Shown in pieces: positions 23,687-31,876 of a stretch of 64,000 nt of DNA. Source of the DNA: Phaeobacter bryozoorum (lineage in GTDB: Bacteria; Pseudomonadota; Alphaproteobacteria; Rhodobacterales; Rhodobacteraceae); NCBI RefSeq assembly GCF_041893525.1, contig NZ_CP169069.1; one strand, given 5' to 3'. The notes under the pieces were generated by a model. That model was not told the origin of the DNA, made no database searches, and was given only the letters and a program-made list of their open reading frames with translations. Within the stretch, counting starts at the first letter, position 1. Each line of letters begins with the position of its first letter. Position numbers and translations under genes: made by a program.

Positions 23687-26649
23687 GTTCGCACCCCCCA
23701 CTGAAAAACCGTCTGTCCGGCGGACTGATCGACCACGACACAGGCTTGTCGTTCCAATTCGACGGTAAGAACTACCAAGGCCATCAGGGAGATACGCTGG
23801 CGTCAGCACTGCTTGCCAATGGCGTGCGCCTTATGGGCCGCTCCTTCAAGTACCACCGCCCGCGGGGCGTGCTGACCGCGGGCAGCGAGGAGCCGAACGC
23901 CCTCGTTGAACTGCGGTCCGGTGGTCGTCAGGAACCGAATACGCGCGCCACGGTTATCGAACTCTACGCAGGATTGGAGGCCCAATCGCAGAACCGCTGG
24001 CCATCGCTCGAACATGACGTGATGGCGATCAATGACCGGTTCTCGAACTTCCTGACCGCAGGGTTCTACTACAAGACCTTCATGTGGCCCAAAGCATTCT
24101 GGGAAAAGCTCTATGAACCGATCATCCGCAAGGCAGCGGGCCTTGGCAGCCTGACCGGTGAGGCGGATCCCGACGCCTACGACAAGGGATATCTGCACTG
24201 TGATCTGTTGATCATAGGCGCCGGACCAGCCGGCCTGGCCGCAGCATTGACCGCAGGGCGCGCTGGCGCTCAGGTCATACTCGCGGATGAAGATAGTCAC
24301 CTAGGCGGTCGTCTGCTAAGTGAAACTCAGGCTTTGTCCGATATGTCAGGCCCGGACTGGGTGGCCCAGACACAGGCAGAGCTTGCGACGCTCCCGAATG
24401 TGCGGGTGATGCCCCGCACCACAGTCTTTGGCGCCTATGATCACGGTATCTATGGTGCGGTTGAGCGCAATGCCGACCATCTGCCAAAACCCGCAGCTGG
24501 CAAACCGCGTCAGACCCTTTGGCGGATCTATTCCAAACGCGCGCTGATCGCCACGGGAGCCATTGAGCGACCGATCGCCTTTGAAAATAATGATCGGCCC
24601 GGCATTATGCTGGCGGGCGCCGTGCGTGCCTATGCCAATCGCTGGGCGGCGACCCCCGGCCATTCGGTCGTGGTGTTCGCCAACAATGACGATGCACATC
24701 AAACCGCTCGTGACCTCATGGCAAAGGGTGTCGAGGTCCCCGCGATCATTGACGTGCGACCGGATGCGCCAGCCCTGCCGGGAACCGAGGTTCTGGCAGG
24801 TGCCGAGATTACCGACACCAAGGGGCGGCTTGGCCTGACGTCTGTCACCCTGCGCCTGGCAAATGGGCAAACCCGAACAATCGCCTGCGACGCGCTGGCC
24901 ATGTCCGGGGGTTGGAATCCCAATCTGGGCCTGACGTGCCACCAGCGTGGTCGCCCCGTCTGGAACGAGGCCATCCAGTCTTTTGTTCCGGCCGCAGGGC
25001 TGCCAAACGGTCAGCTGGTCGCCGGGGCTGCTATGGGAGATATGACCACCGCACAGGCCCTTGCGGGGGGTGTCCAGAAAACGATCGAGGCGCTTGCCGA
25101 TCTCGGCATCTCGGCCGGTGCAGCCGATCTGCCCCATGCTGAAGACGCACCCGTCTCGCTGACCCCGTTCTGGCAGGTCAAAGGCGCAAAGCGCGCTTGG
25201 CTGGATTTCCAGAATGATGTGACGGTAAAGGACGTGAAGCTGGCGCATCAGGAAAACTTCACCTCGGTGGAACATCTGAAACGCTACACCACACTCGGCA
25301 TGGCCACCGACCAGGGCAAAACCTCGAACCTTGGCGCGTTGGCAGTGATGGCCGAGCTCACCGGCAAGTCAATCCCGGAAACCGGCACGACCATCTTTCG
25401 TCCGCCCTATACGCCGGTGGCGATGGGCGCTCTGGCGGGGCGAGCGGTGGGTAAGGATTTCCACCCAACCCGCCTGACACCCAGTCACAAATGGGCCGAG
25501 GAACAAGGCGCGGTGTTCGTTGAGGTCGGCAACTGGCTGCGCGCGCAGTGGTTCCCGCGTGACGGTGAAACCCATTGGCGCCAATCCGTCGACCGCGAAG
25601 TGCTGCAAACGCGTAATTCGGTGGGCATTTGCGACGTAACCACTTTGGGGAAGATCGACGTTCAGGGCACGGATGCCGCGACCTTCCTCAACATGATTTA
25701 TGCAAACGGGTTTGCCAAATTACCGGTTGGCAAGGTGCGCTATGGGCTCATGCTGCGTGAGGATGGTATCGCCTATGATGACGGCACTGCGGCCCGTCTT
25801 GCAGAGGATCATTTTGTCGTCACTACAACCACGGCCAATGCGGTTCTGGTCTATCGCAATATGGAATTCGTGCGTCAGTGCCTGTGTCCGGATCTGGACG
25901 TTCAACTGATTTCGACAACCGAGGCCTGGGCACAATATTCCGTCGCCGGGCCAAATGCGCGGAGATTGCTACAGAAGATTGTCGACCCAGAATTTGACAT
26001 CTCAAACGAAGCGTTTCCCTTCATGGGCTGCGGCGAAATCACTGTCTGCGGCGGATGCCGCGCCCGACTGTTCCGGATCTCTTTCTCCGGTGAGCTGGCC
26101 TATGAAATCGCGGTGCCGACACGCTATGGCGACGCGCTGCTGCGGGAAATGATGGCCGCCGGTGAGGAATTCGACGTGACCCCCTATGGCACAGAAGCTC
26201 TGGGTGTCATGCGGATCGAAAAAGGACACGCCGCCGGCAATGAGCTGAACGGGACAACATCCGCACTGAACCTCGGACTCGGGCGCATGGTCTCAACCAG
26301 CAAGGACTGCATTGGCAATGTCCTCAGCCGACGCGAGGGGATGAATACCGAAGCGGCGCTGCACCTGGTAGGGCTTCGCCCCGTCAACAGCAGCGACAGC
26401 CTGCCCGCCGGGGGGCATCTGATGGCAGCCGACGGCCCCGTGGAGGCGGCACATGATCAGGGATATGTCACCTCCGCGGCCTATTCACCCATCCTGAAAA
26501 GCGCGATTGGCCTGGCTTTTGTCAAAGGTGGGTCGGACCGCACAGGAGAACGGCTGCGCCTTGTGAACCCGTTGGAAAACCAAACAGTCCTGGTTGAGAT
26601 TGTCAGCCCACATTTTGTTGACCCGGAAGGGGAGAAGCTCCGTGCATAA
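23683..26649 (+). CDS. soxA: Sarcosine oxidase-like alpha subunit
   Basis: A 988-residue SoxA-family protein, of normal length. In order: a ferredoxin-like fold without cluster cysteines (GDTLASALLANGVRLMGRSFKYHRPRGV, about residues 30-80); an NAD-binding/FAD-reductase-like region with CDLLIIGAGPAGLAAALTAGRAGAQ (about 170-200); and a C-terminal aminomethyltransferase (GcvT-like) half from about residue 590 with WGKIDV-like and YEIAVPTRYGDALLREMMAAGEEF segments that would bind tetrahydrofolate. It forms methylene-tetrahydrofolate from the oxidised N-methyl group. A strong AGGAGG site precedes the ATG. Substrates other than sarcosine are possible given the odd SoxD and the operon context. Confidence 0.85.
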   Translation: MSSHPPLKNRLSGGLIDHDTGLSFQFDGKNYQGHQGDTLASALLANGVRLMGRSFKYHRPRGVLTAGSEEPNALVELRSGGRQEPNTRATVIELYAGLEAQSQNRWPSLEHDVMAINDRFSNFLTAGFYYKTFMWPKAFWEKLYEPIIRKAAGLGSLTGEADPDAYDKGYLHCDLLIIGAGPAGLAAALTAGRAGAQVILADEDSHLGGRLLSETQALSDMSGPDWVAQTQAELATLPNVRVMPRTTVFGAYDHGIYGAVERNADHLPKPAAGKPRQTLWRIYSKRALIATGAIERPIAFENNDRPGIMLAGAVRAYANRWAATPGHSVVVFANNDDAHQTARDLMAKGVEVPAIIDVRPDAPALPGTEVLAGAEITDTKGRLGLTSVTLRLANGQTRTIACDALAMSGGWNPNLGLTCHQRGRPVWNEAIQSFVPAAGLPNGQLVAGAAMGDMTTAQALAGGVQKTIEALADLGISAGAADLPHAEDAPVSLTPFWQVKGAKRAWLDFQNDVTVKDVKLAHQENFTSVEHLKRYTTLGMATDQGKTSNLGALAVMAELTGKSIPETGTTIFRPPYTPVAMGALAGRAVGKDFHPTRLTPSHKWAEEQGAVFVEVGNWLRAQWFPRDGETHWRQSVDREVLQTRNSVGICDVTTLGKIDVQGTDAATFLNMIYANGFAKLPVGKVRYGLMLREDGIAYDDGTAARLAEDHFVVTTTTANAVLVYRNMEFVRQCLCPDLDVQLISTTEAWAQYSVAGPNARRLLQKIVDPEFDISNEAFPFMGCGEITVCGGCRARLFRISFSGELAYEIAVPTRYGDALLREMMAAGEEFDVTPYGTEALGVMRIEKGHAAGNELNGTTSALNLGLGRMVSTSKDCIGNVLSRREGMNTEAALHLVGLRPVNSSDSLPAGGHLMAADGPVEAAHDQGYVTSAAYSPILKSAIGLAFVKGGSDRTGERLRLVNPLENQTVLVEIVSPHFVDPEGEKLRA

Positions 26650-27203
26650 GCTCAGTCCAATCAGCCCACTTGGCAGCGATACGGCCCGGATTGACCGGAT
26701 CGGCGACCTGACCATCTCAGAGGTGACAGACCAGGCCCTGGCCTCGATTACAGCGCGTAAAGATCAGGAAACGGCACTGCGGGCGGCTCTTGGTTCGGCG
26801 CATGGCATGACGCTTCCAGATGTCGGCACATCTTCAACTCGGGGGAATCTCCGTTTTTTGGACCGGACCCGCTCAATGGATGATCTCGGCCCCGCATGAC
26901 CGCCATGAATTGCTGGCGCGTGATCTGAAACAAGTGGTGGGTGCGGCTGCCTCGGTGGTCGAACAGACCGATGGCTGGTGCCGTTTCGATGTCACCGGTC
27001 CGACACTCTGCGATCTGTTCGAACGGCTCAGCAATGCACCTGTGCGCAATATGACAACAGGGCGCGTTATTCGGGGCACGTTGGAACATCTCGGCGTATT
27101 CCTCTGGCGCCGGGCAGAGGATCACATGGCAGTATTGGGACCGCGCTCCTCCGCGGCCTCCCTTCACCACGCGCTTATAAGCGCAGCTCATTCCATCGCG
27201 TAA
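26642..27203 (+). pseudogene. soxG: Sarcosine oxidase-like gamma subunit, frameshifted
   Basis: A GTG at 26642 overlaps the end of soxA and opens VHKLSPISPLGS, a SoxG start. That frame keeps SoxG sense to about LPDVGTSS and is then lost. The continuation, GISVFWTGPAQWMISAPHD through CRFDVTGPTLCDLFERL to FLWRRAEDHMAVLGPRSSAASLHHAL, lies in the +1 frame. Removing one G from the five-G run at 26841-26845 restores an uninterrupted reading of about 186 residues, the usual SoxG length. Either this is a real frameshift inactivating the gamma subunit or a homopolymer sequencing error. Both halves are otherwise well preserved, which favours error or a very recent mutation. Confidence 0.75.
26841..26845 (+). 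other. soxG: Five-G run: site of the soxG frameshift
   Basis: The reading frame of soxG changes by +1 here. With four Gs instead of five, the codons run on through GGA-ATC-TCC to give the conserved ISVFWTGPAQWM segment. Confidence 0.7.
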
Positions 27204-27209
27204 AACCCG

Positions 27210-27240
27210 CCTGTCTGCGGTGTCCTATCCCGCAGGCAGG
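27210..27240. terminator. Convergent terminator-like hairpin between soxG and the GlxA gene
   Basis: CCTGTCTGCGG and CCGCAGGCAGG form an 11-bp stem (one G-U pair) around a 9-base loop. It starts seven bases after the soxG stop, and its right arm encodes the last residues of the facing GlxA-type regulator. It lacks a clear T run, so it may be a bidirectional stop of modest strength. Confidence 0.55.
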
Positions 27241-28232
27241 GCGTCGCCGCTTTTTACGCGGAGGGAGTTTTTCGCCCGGCGATCATTGATCGGCGTGACG
27301 CCAAAGCTCTCGCGGTATATCCGCAGGAACGCGCCCGGCGTGCTGTAACCTACCATATAGGCGATTTCGGTGACCGAGGTGCTGGAATACAGCACCAGTT
27401 GCCGCGCCTGATTTATCCGCATCATCCGATAGTATTTCAGCGGGCTCTGACCCGTCGCCTCCTTGAAACTGCGTTCGAGGGATCGCGCCGATACACCAAT
27501 AGCATTCGCTACATCGCTGATTTGAATAGGGTCTTCGATATGCTCGGCAAAATGTTCAATGGCCTGCGTCACCTTCTTGGGCAACAGATCCTTGCTCTTG
27601 GCTGTTGAAAACGCGGGTGTCTTTTGCGACGTCGTGGCGCTGCGCACATATGGATGCTGAAACCAGCAGGCAACTTCGGCCATGATATCGCCGCCCAAAT
27701 GGTCTTCTATCAGTGTCAACATATAGTCGAAAACCGCCGTCGCCCCGGAAATCGTGGTGAAAGCCCCCTCATCGCAGATCACTGTGCTCAGCCTCTCGAT
27801 CTCAGGAAATTCCGCTTCAAAAGCAGCCTCATAGCACCAGTGAACCGAGAGCGGGTCGCTCCCGACCAAACCGGTGCGTGCCAGCGGAAACACCCCCCCG
27901 CTGAAGGCGCCAAGTCGGGTCTTGTTCCGGGTAAGCCGCTGGAGCGCGGCATTGGCACGCGCCGATTGATCAAAGCGCGCATTAGGACCCGCCGCAAAGA
28001 ACAGATAATCGTGATCCGTAAGATCGGCCAGCACACGATCCGGGCTGAACGTCACCCCTGCCGAGGACGCGACCGGCTCCGTTGTTTCGGCAACAACAGT
28101 CCAGCGAAACGCCTCCTTCCCCGCGATTTCATTGGCGGCCCTCAGCGGCTCGATGCAAGACGTCAGGCAAGCCATAGGGAAACCAGGAAAGATCATAATG
28201 CCAAGCGTAAGCGGCGTCTTGGTTAGGGTCAC
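27225..28232 (-). CDS. GlxA-family regulator (DJ-1/PfpI domain plus AraC helix-turn-helix)
   Basis: A 335-residue regulator of the GbdR/CdhR-like GlxA group. The N-terminal class I glutamine amidotransferase-like domain (about residues 10-180, LGIMIFPGFPMACLTSCIEPLRAANEI) is followed by AraC helices (about 225-320: IQISDVANAIGVSARSLERSF and VTEIAYMVGYSTPGAFLRIYRESFG). Relatives control choline, glycine betaine, carnitine and dimethylglycine catabolism. The GTG start at 28232 has an excellent AAAGGAGG site six bases upstream and overlaps the LysR stop by four bases. It likely controls one of the surrounding amine loci. Confidence 0.8.
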   Translation of the reverse strand: MTLTKTPLTLGIMIFPGFPMACLTSCIEPLRAANEIAGKEAFRWTVVAETTEPVASSAGVTFSPDRVLADLTDHDYLFFAAGPNARFDQSARANAALQRLTRNKTRLGAFSGGVFPLARTGLVGSDPLSVHWCYEAAFEAEFPEIERLSTVICDEGAFTTISGATAVFDYMLTLIEDHLGGDIMAEVACWFQHPYVRSATTSQKTPAFSTAKSKDLLPKKVTQAIEHFAEHIEDPIQISDVANAIGVSARSLERSFKEATGQSPLKYYRMMRINQARQLVLYSSTSVTEIAYMVGYSTPGAFLRIYRESFGVTPINDRRAKNSLRVKSGDALPAG

Positions 28233-29125
28233 GACAGGCCTCCTTTGGTCAATTCGGCAGCACAGCTCAGGATGTGTTTTTCCAGCAAACGGGCCGCAGG
28301 AGACAGCGCCGTATCGGTTTTCCGAAGCAGGTGGATCTGGCGAGTCGCAAGCGAATCAGCCAATGGTCGGAACGCCAGCCCCGTCGCATTCGCGGCTCGC
28401 GCGGCCATCTCCGGCAAAATAGTTACCCCGATTTCAGCCTGCACCATAGCCATGATGGAGGTCAGGTTCTGTGCCTTCAAAAGCGCCCTGTCGTGCAGCT
28501 CTCTGGATTGCTCCGCCTTGATGCTGGCCGACAGGCTATTGGCGATCAGCCTTTCGTTCCGCAGCATCTCCCATTCGATTTTCCCCTGCTCCTGCGCCAG
28601 CGGGTGACTGGGTGCGCAGATCACTCCGAACGCATCCGACAGCAGATGCTGGCTGTGCAATCCAGAGCTGTTCTGGCCCAGTGTTGCAATACCGATGTCG
28701 ATGCGTTCACGGGACAGCTCATGCAGAACCGAGATCGAGTCCATATCTCGCAACTCAATATCTACATTCTTGAAATCGTTGATGTACCTGGAAAAGACCA
28801 AGGGCATGACGGTGCCGGCGACCGATGGAACCGTGGCTATGCGGACATGTCCGTGGGTGGCCTTGGCATAGCCTTCTATGGCTTTGACCATCGTATCGTA
28901 TTGCTGCAACTCGCGCTCTGCTTGTTCCAGCACAAAGGCCCCAAGGGCGGTCAGCCTGTTCTTACGGTCGGTTTCAAACAGCGGTTCGCCAAGATGGGTT
29001 TCCAGCTGCTTGAGCATCATCGATACGGCAGAGGGCGTGCGCCCAAGAATACCGGCAGCATCACTCAGGTTTCCACTTCGAGCGACTGCAGCAAAACCGC
29101 GGAGCAATTCAATTTTCAAAGCCAT
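28229..29125 (-). CDS. LysR-family transcriptional regulator
   Basis: A 298-residue LysR regulator. The N-terminal helix-turn-helix reads LLRGFAAVARSGNLSDAAGILGRTPSAVSMMLKQLETHLGEPLFETDRKNRLT, and a periplasmic-binding-like effector domain fills the rest. I chose ATG 29125; the frame is open upstream but that part does not look like protein. It is divergent from the aldehyde dehydrogenase operon, and a perfect palindrome TTCAGA-GTT-TCTGAA lies 11 bp upstream of its start. It is co-transcribed with the GlxA-type gene (GTGA overlap). Confidence 0.8.
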   Translation of the reverse strand: MALKIELLRGFAAVARSGNLSDAAGILGRTPSAVSMMLKQLETHLGEPLFETDRKNRLTALGAFVLEQAERELQQYDTMVKAIEGYAKATHGHVRIATVPSVAGTVMPLVFSRYINDFKNVDIELRDMDSISVLHELSRERIDIGIATLGQNSSGLHSQHLLSDAFGVICAPSHPLAQEQGKIEWEMLRNERLIANSLSASIKAEQSRELHDRALLKAQNLTSIMAMVQAEIGVTILPEMAARAANATGLAFRPLADSLATRQIHLLRKTDTALSPAARLLEKHILSCAAELTKGGLS

Positions 29126-29135
29126 GAGCACTAAC

Positions 29136-29150
29136 TTCAGAGTTTCTGAA
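29136..29150. promoter_or_regulatory. Palindrome TTCAGA-GTT-TCTGAA, candidate LysR operator
   Basis: A perfect 6-bp inverted repeat with a 3-bp spacer, in the 110-bp region between the divergent LysR and aldehyde dehydrogenase genes, with a further half-site TTCAG at 29157-29161. The shape fits the T-N11-A pattern bound by LysR dimers. Inference from position and symmetry. Confidence 0.55.
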
Positions 29151-29235
29151 ATGATGTTCAGTAATTTGAGTTTGATTGAAGTGGTCGCGCATGTCCATAC
29201 CCATGGAAACTGAATTCTGTGTGAGGCCTCCGACC

Positions 29236-30687
29236 ATGACTGATATCCAAAAGAACCTGATTGCCGGTGAATGGCTGGCTGGTGAGAGCGAAGTCGAGAA
29301 CCGCAACCCATCGGATCTGAGCGACCTCGTTGGTATCTTCGCGCAGGCCAGCGCCGATCAACTGGATGCGACATTGGACCAGGCGCAGGTCGCCCAGCGT
29401 GAATGGGCGGCCTATGGGCTTGAGCGTAAGCAGGCCGTGCTGAACGCAATCGGCAACGAGATGATGGCCCGCGCCGAAGAACTCGGCACGCTCCTGAGCC
29501 GTGAAGAAGGCAAGCCGCTGGCCGAGGGTAAAGGCGAAGTTTACCGCGCCGGCCAGTTCTTCACCTATTACGCCGCCGAATGCCTCCGCCAGATCGGGGA
29601 AAACGCCGACTCCGTGCGTCCCGACATCGAGGTGGATGTGCGCCGGGAAGCGGTCGGTACGGTGGCGATCATCAGCCCTTGGAACTTCCCGACCGCTACC
29701 GCCTCCTGGAAAATCGCGCCGGCGCTTTGCTATGGCAACGCCGTGGTGTGGAAACCGGCCAACATCACCCCGGCATCAGCCGTCGCGCTGGCCGAGATCA
29801 TCAACCGGCAGGATATCCCCAAGGGCCTGTTCTCGCTGGTCATGGGCTCCGGCCGTTCCATCGGCCAGCGTCTGGTCGAAAGCCCCAAAGTGAACGCGAT
29901 CTCCTTCACCGGCTCGGTGCCGGTGGGCAAAGGGATTGCTGCCGCCGCCATCCAGAACCTGACCAAGGTGCAGATGGAGATGGGCTCCAAGAACGCGCTG
30001 GCGGTGATGGACGACGCAGATCTGGATCTGGCCGTCACGCTGGCCCTCGGTGGCGCCTTTGGCGGCACCGGACAGAAATGCACAGCCTCCTCCCGGCTCG
30101 TGGTCCACGCGGCCATTCATGATGCCTTTGTCGACAAACTTGTCGCCGGGGCACAGGCCATGAAAGTGGGCCACGCGCTGGAAGCGGGCGTGCAGATGGG
30201 GCCGGTGGTCAGCGAGCAGCAGCTGAACGAGAACCTGGCCTATGTGGACATTGGCACTTCTGAAGGTGCTGAACTGGCCTGCGGCGGCCTGCGTCTGCAG
30301 ATGCCGCACGAGGGCTTCTACATGTCCCCTGGCGTTTTCCTCAACACCACCAACGACATGCGCATCAACCGCGAGGAAATGTTCGCGCCGCTGACCAGCG
30401 TGATCAAGGTCGGCAGCTATGACGAGGCGCTGTCGGTGGTGAATGACACCAACTTCGGCCTGACCTCGGGCATTGTCACCCAGTCGCTGGCGCGCGCCAC
30501 CCATTTCCGCCGCAACGCGCGCACCGGTGTGGTCACTGTCAACCTGCCAACCGCAGGCACCGACTACCATGTGCCATTCGGTGGCCGCGGCGACAGTTCC
30601 TATGGCCCGCGCGAGCAGGGTAAGGCAGCGGCGGAGTTCTATACCACCGTCAAAACCGCCTACATCAGCGCCGGCAAGCCGGTCTGA
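29236..30687 (+). CDS. Aldehyde dehydrogenase (NAD(P)-dependent, semialdehyde type)
   Basis: A 483-residue aldehyde dehydrogenase. It has IISPWNFPTATASWKIAPALCYGNAVVWKPA for cofactor binding, catalytic Glu248 (QMEMGSKNAL) and nucleophile Cys282 (GGTGQKCTASSR), and the C-terminal PFGGRGDSSYGPREQG segment that resembles alpha-ketoglutarate semialdehyde dehydrogenases. It opens a plus-strand operon with the dipeptidase-like, BCCT transporter, 563-residue, DUF3726-like and Ldh-family genes. I chose the ATG at 29236 with GAGG upstream; an in-frame start at 29176 would overlap the operator region. Its aldehyde substrate is unknown. Confidence 0.8.
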   Translation: MTDIQKNLIAGEWLAGESEVENRNPSDLSDLVGIFAQASADQLDATLDQAQVAQREWAAYGLERKQAVLNAIGNEMMARAEELGTLLSREEGKPLAEGKGEVYRAGQFFTYYAAECLRQIGENADSVRPDIEVDVRREAVGTVAIISPWNFPTATASWKIAPALCYGNAVVWKPANITPASAVALAEIINRQDIPKGLFSLVMGSGRSIGQRLVESPKVNAISFTGSVPVGKGIAAAAIQNLTKVQMEMGSKNALAVMDDADLDLAVTLALGGAFGGTGQKCTASSRLVVHAAIHDAFVDKLVAGAQAMKVGHALEAGVQMGPVVSEQQLNENLAYVDIGTSEGAELACGGLRLQMPHEGFYMSPGVFLNTTNDMRINREEMFAPLTSVIKVGSYDEALSVVNDTNFGLTSGIVTQSLARATHFRRNARTGVVTVNLPTAGTDYHVPFGGRGDSSYGPREQGKAAAEFYTTVKTAYISAGKPV

Positions 30688-30735
30688 GACTGAATTCTTG
30701 GCAGTGCCGCATCGCCGGCCTGCCAGTTTGCGGAC

Positions 30736-30770
30736 GCGCCCGCCCTCCTTGTTTCCCCCGAGGCGGGCGC
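30736..30770 (+). other. Intergenic hairpin after the aldehyde dehydrogenase gene
   Basis: GCGCCCGCC and GGCGGGCGC form a perfect 9-bp GC stem with a 17-base loop, about 50 bp after the aldehyde dehydrogenase stop and inside the probable operon. No T run follows, so it more likely affects mRNA stability or partial termination. Confidence 0.4.
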
Positions 30771-30824
30771 ATCCTGCCTGGCATTACAGGCCGGGTAGTG
30801 GACTTTGAAAACCGAGGTGCTTGA

Positions 30825-31814
30825 ATGACCGGATATCGTATCGACTGCCTGCAATATGCCAATTGGTCGGAAAAAATCTTCCGCCAGCTGCGCGAGGGCA
30901 ACGTGGACGCAATCCATGTCACCATTGCCTATCATGAGACCTTCCGCGAGACGGTCCTGAACTTCGAGAAATGGAACCGCTGGTTCGAGCAGTACCCGGA
31001 TCTGATCATGAAGGGGCAGTGGGCCTCTGACATCGACAAGGCCCGCGAAACCGGCCGCACCGCTGTGTTCTTCGGTTTCCAGAACCCCTCGCCGATAGAG
31101 GACGACATCGGCCTGGTGGAGATCCTGCACACGCTGGGCGCCCGATTCATGCAGCTCACCTACAACAACCAGTCGCTGCTGGCGACGGGGTGTTATGAGG
31201 CCGAGGACATGGGGATCACCCGCATGGGCAAGCAGGTGATCAAGGAGATGAACCGGGTCGGCCTGGTCGTGGACATGAGCCATTCCGCCGACCGTTCCAC
31301 CATCGAAGCAGCGGAAATTTCCAGCCGCCCGATCGCCATTACTCATGCCAACCCGCATGAATGGTCGCCGGCCCTGCGCAACAAGAAGGATGACGTCATC
31401 CGCGCAGTGACCGGCCATGGCGGGATGCTGGGCTTCTCGGTCTATCCGCATCACCTGAAGGACAAGTCCAACTGCACGCTGCAAAGCTTCTGCGAGATGA
31501 TTGCCCGAACCGCCGAGAAATTCGGCGTTGAACATCTCGGGATCGGCACTGACCTTTGCCAGGACCAGCCGGACAGCGTCGTCGAATGGATGCGTGTGGG
31601 TCGCTGGACCAAGGAGATCGACTACGGCGAAGGCTCCAAATCCGCGCCGGGTTTCCCGCCAATGCCCAGCTGGTTCGAAGACAACCGCGACTTCGGAAAT
31701 ATCGAAGACGGGCTGCGCGAGGTCGGCATGAACAACGACGAGGTATCAGCTGTCATGGGAGGCAACTGGTATCGCTTCTTTGAAGAGAATTTCGGTCCAA
31801 AATCGGGGGATTAA
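30825..31814 (+). CDS. Membrane dipeptidase-like metal hydrolase (peptidase M19)
   Basis: A 329-residue protein of the renal-dipeptidase (M19) family without signal peptide. Family segments include AVFFGFQNPSPIEDD, LTYNNQSLLATGC, VGLVVDMSHSADRSTIEAAEISSRPIAITHANPHEWSPALRNK (metal-ligand histidines) and LGIGTDLCQDQP. The usual N-terminal HxD metal motif is reduced: the start reads YRIDCLQYANW, so the first histidine ligand is not evident. Homologues of this branch lie in glycine betaine and dimethylglycine catabolic clusters of pseudomonads with an unclear role. Here too it is next to betaine-type transport, which supports a role in quaternary amine breakdown. Confidence 0.7.
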   Translation: MTGYRIDCLQYANWSEKIFRQLREGNVDAIHVTIAYHETFRETVLNFEKWNRWFEQYPDLIMKGQWASDIDKARETGRTAVFFGFQNPSPIEDDIGLVEILHTLGARFMQLTYNNQSLLATGCYEAEDMGITRMGKQVIKEMNRVGLVVDMSHSADRSTIEAAEISSRPIAITHANPHEWSPALRNKKDDVIRAVTGHGGMLGFSVYPHHLKDKSNCTLQSFCEMIARTAEKFGVEHLGIGTDLCQDQPDSVVEWMRVGRWTKEIDYGEGSKSAPGFPPMPSWFEDNRDFGNIEDGLREVGMNNDEVSAVMGGNWYRFFEENFGPKSGD

Positions 31815-31876
31815 AGACCGGGATAGACAGAAATATCGGCCCGACCAGTGCGCGGGCCAACCAATGGGAGGGAAAG

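Noticed and set aside
30736..30770. Rho-independent terminator after the aldehyde dehydrogenase gene
   Set aside because: Good stem but a long loop and no T run; kept only as a hairpin.
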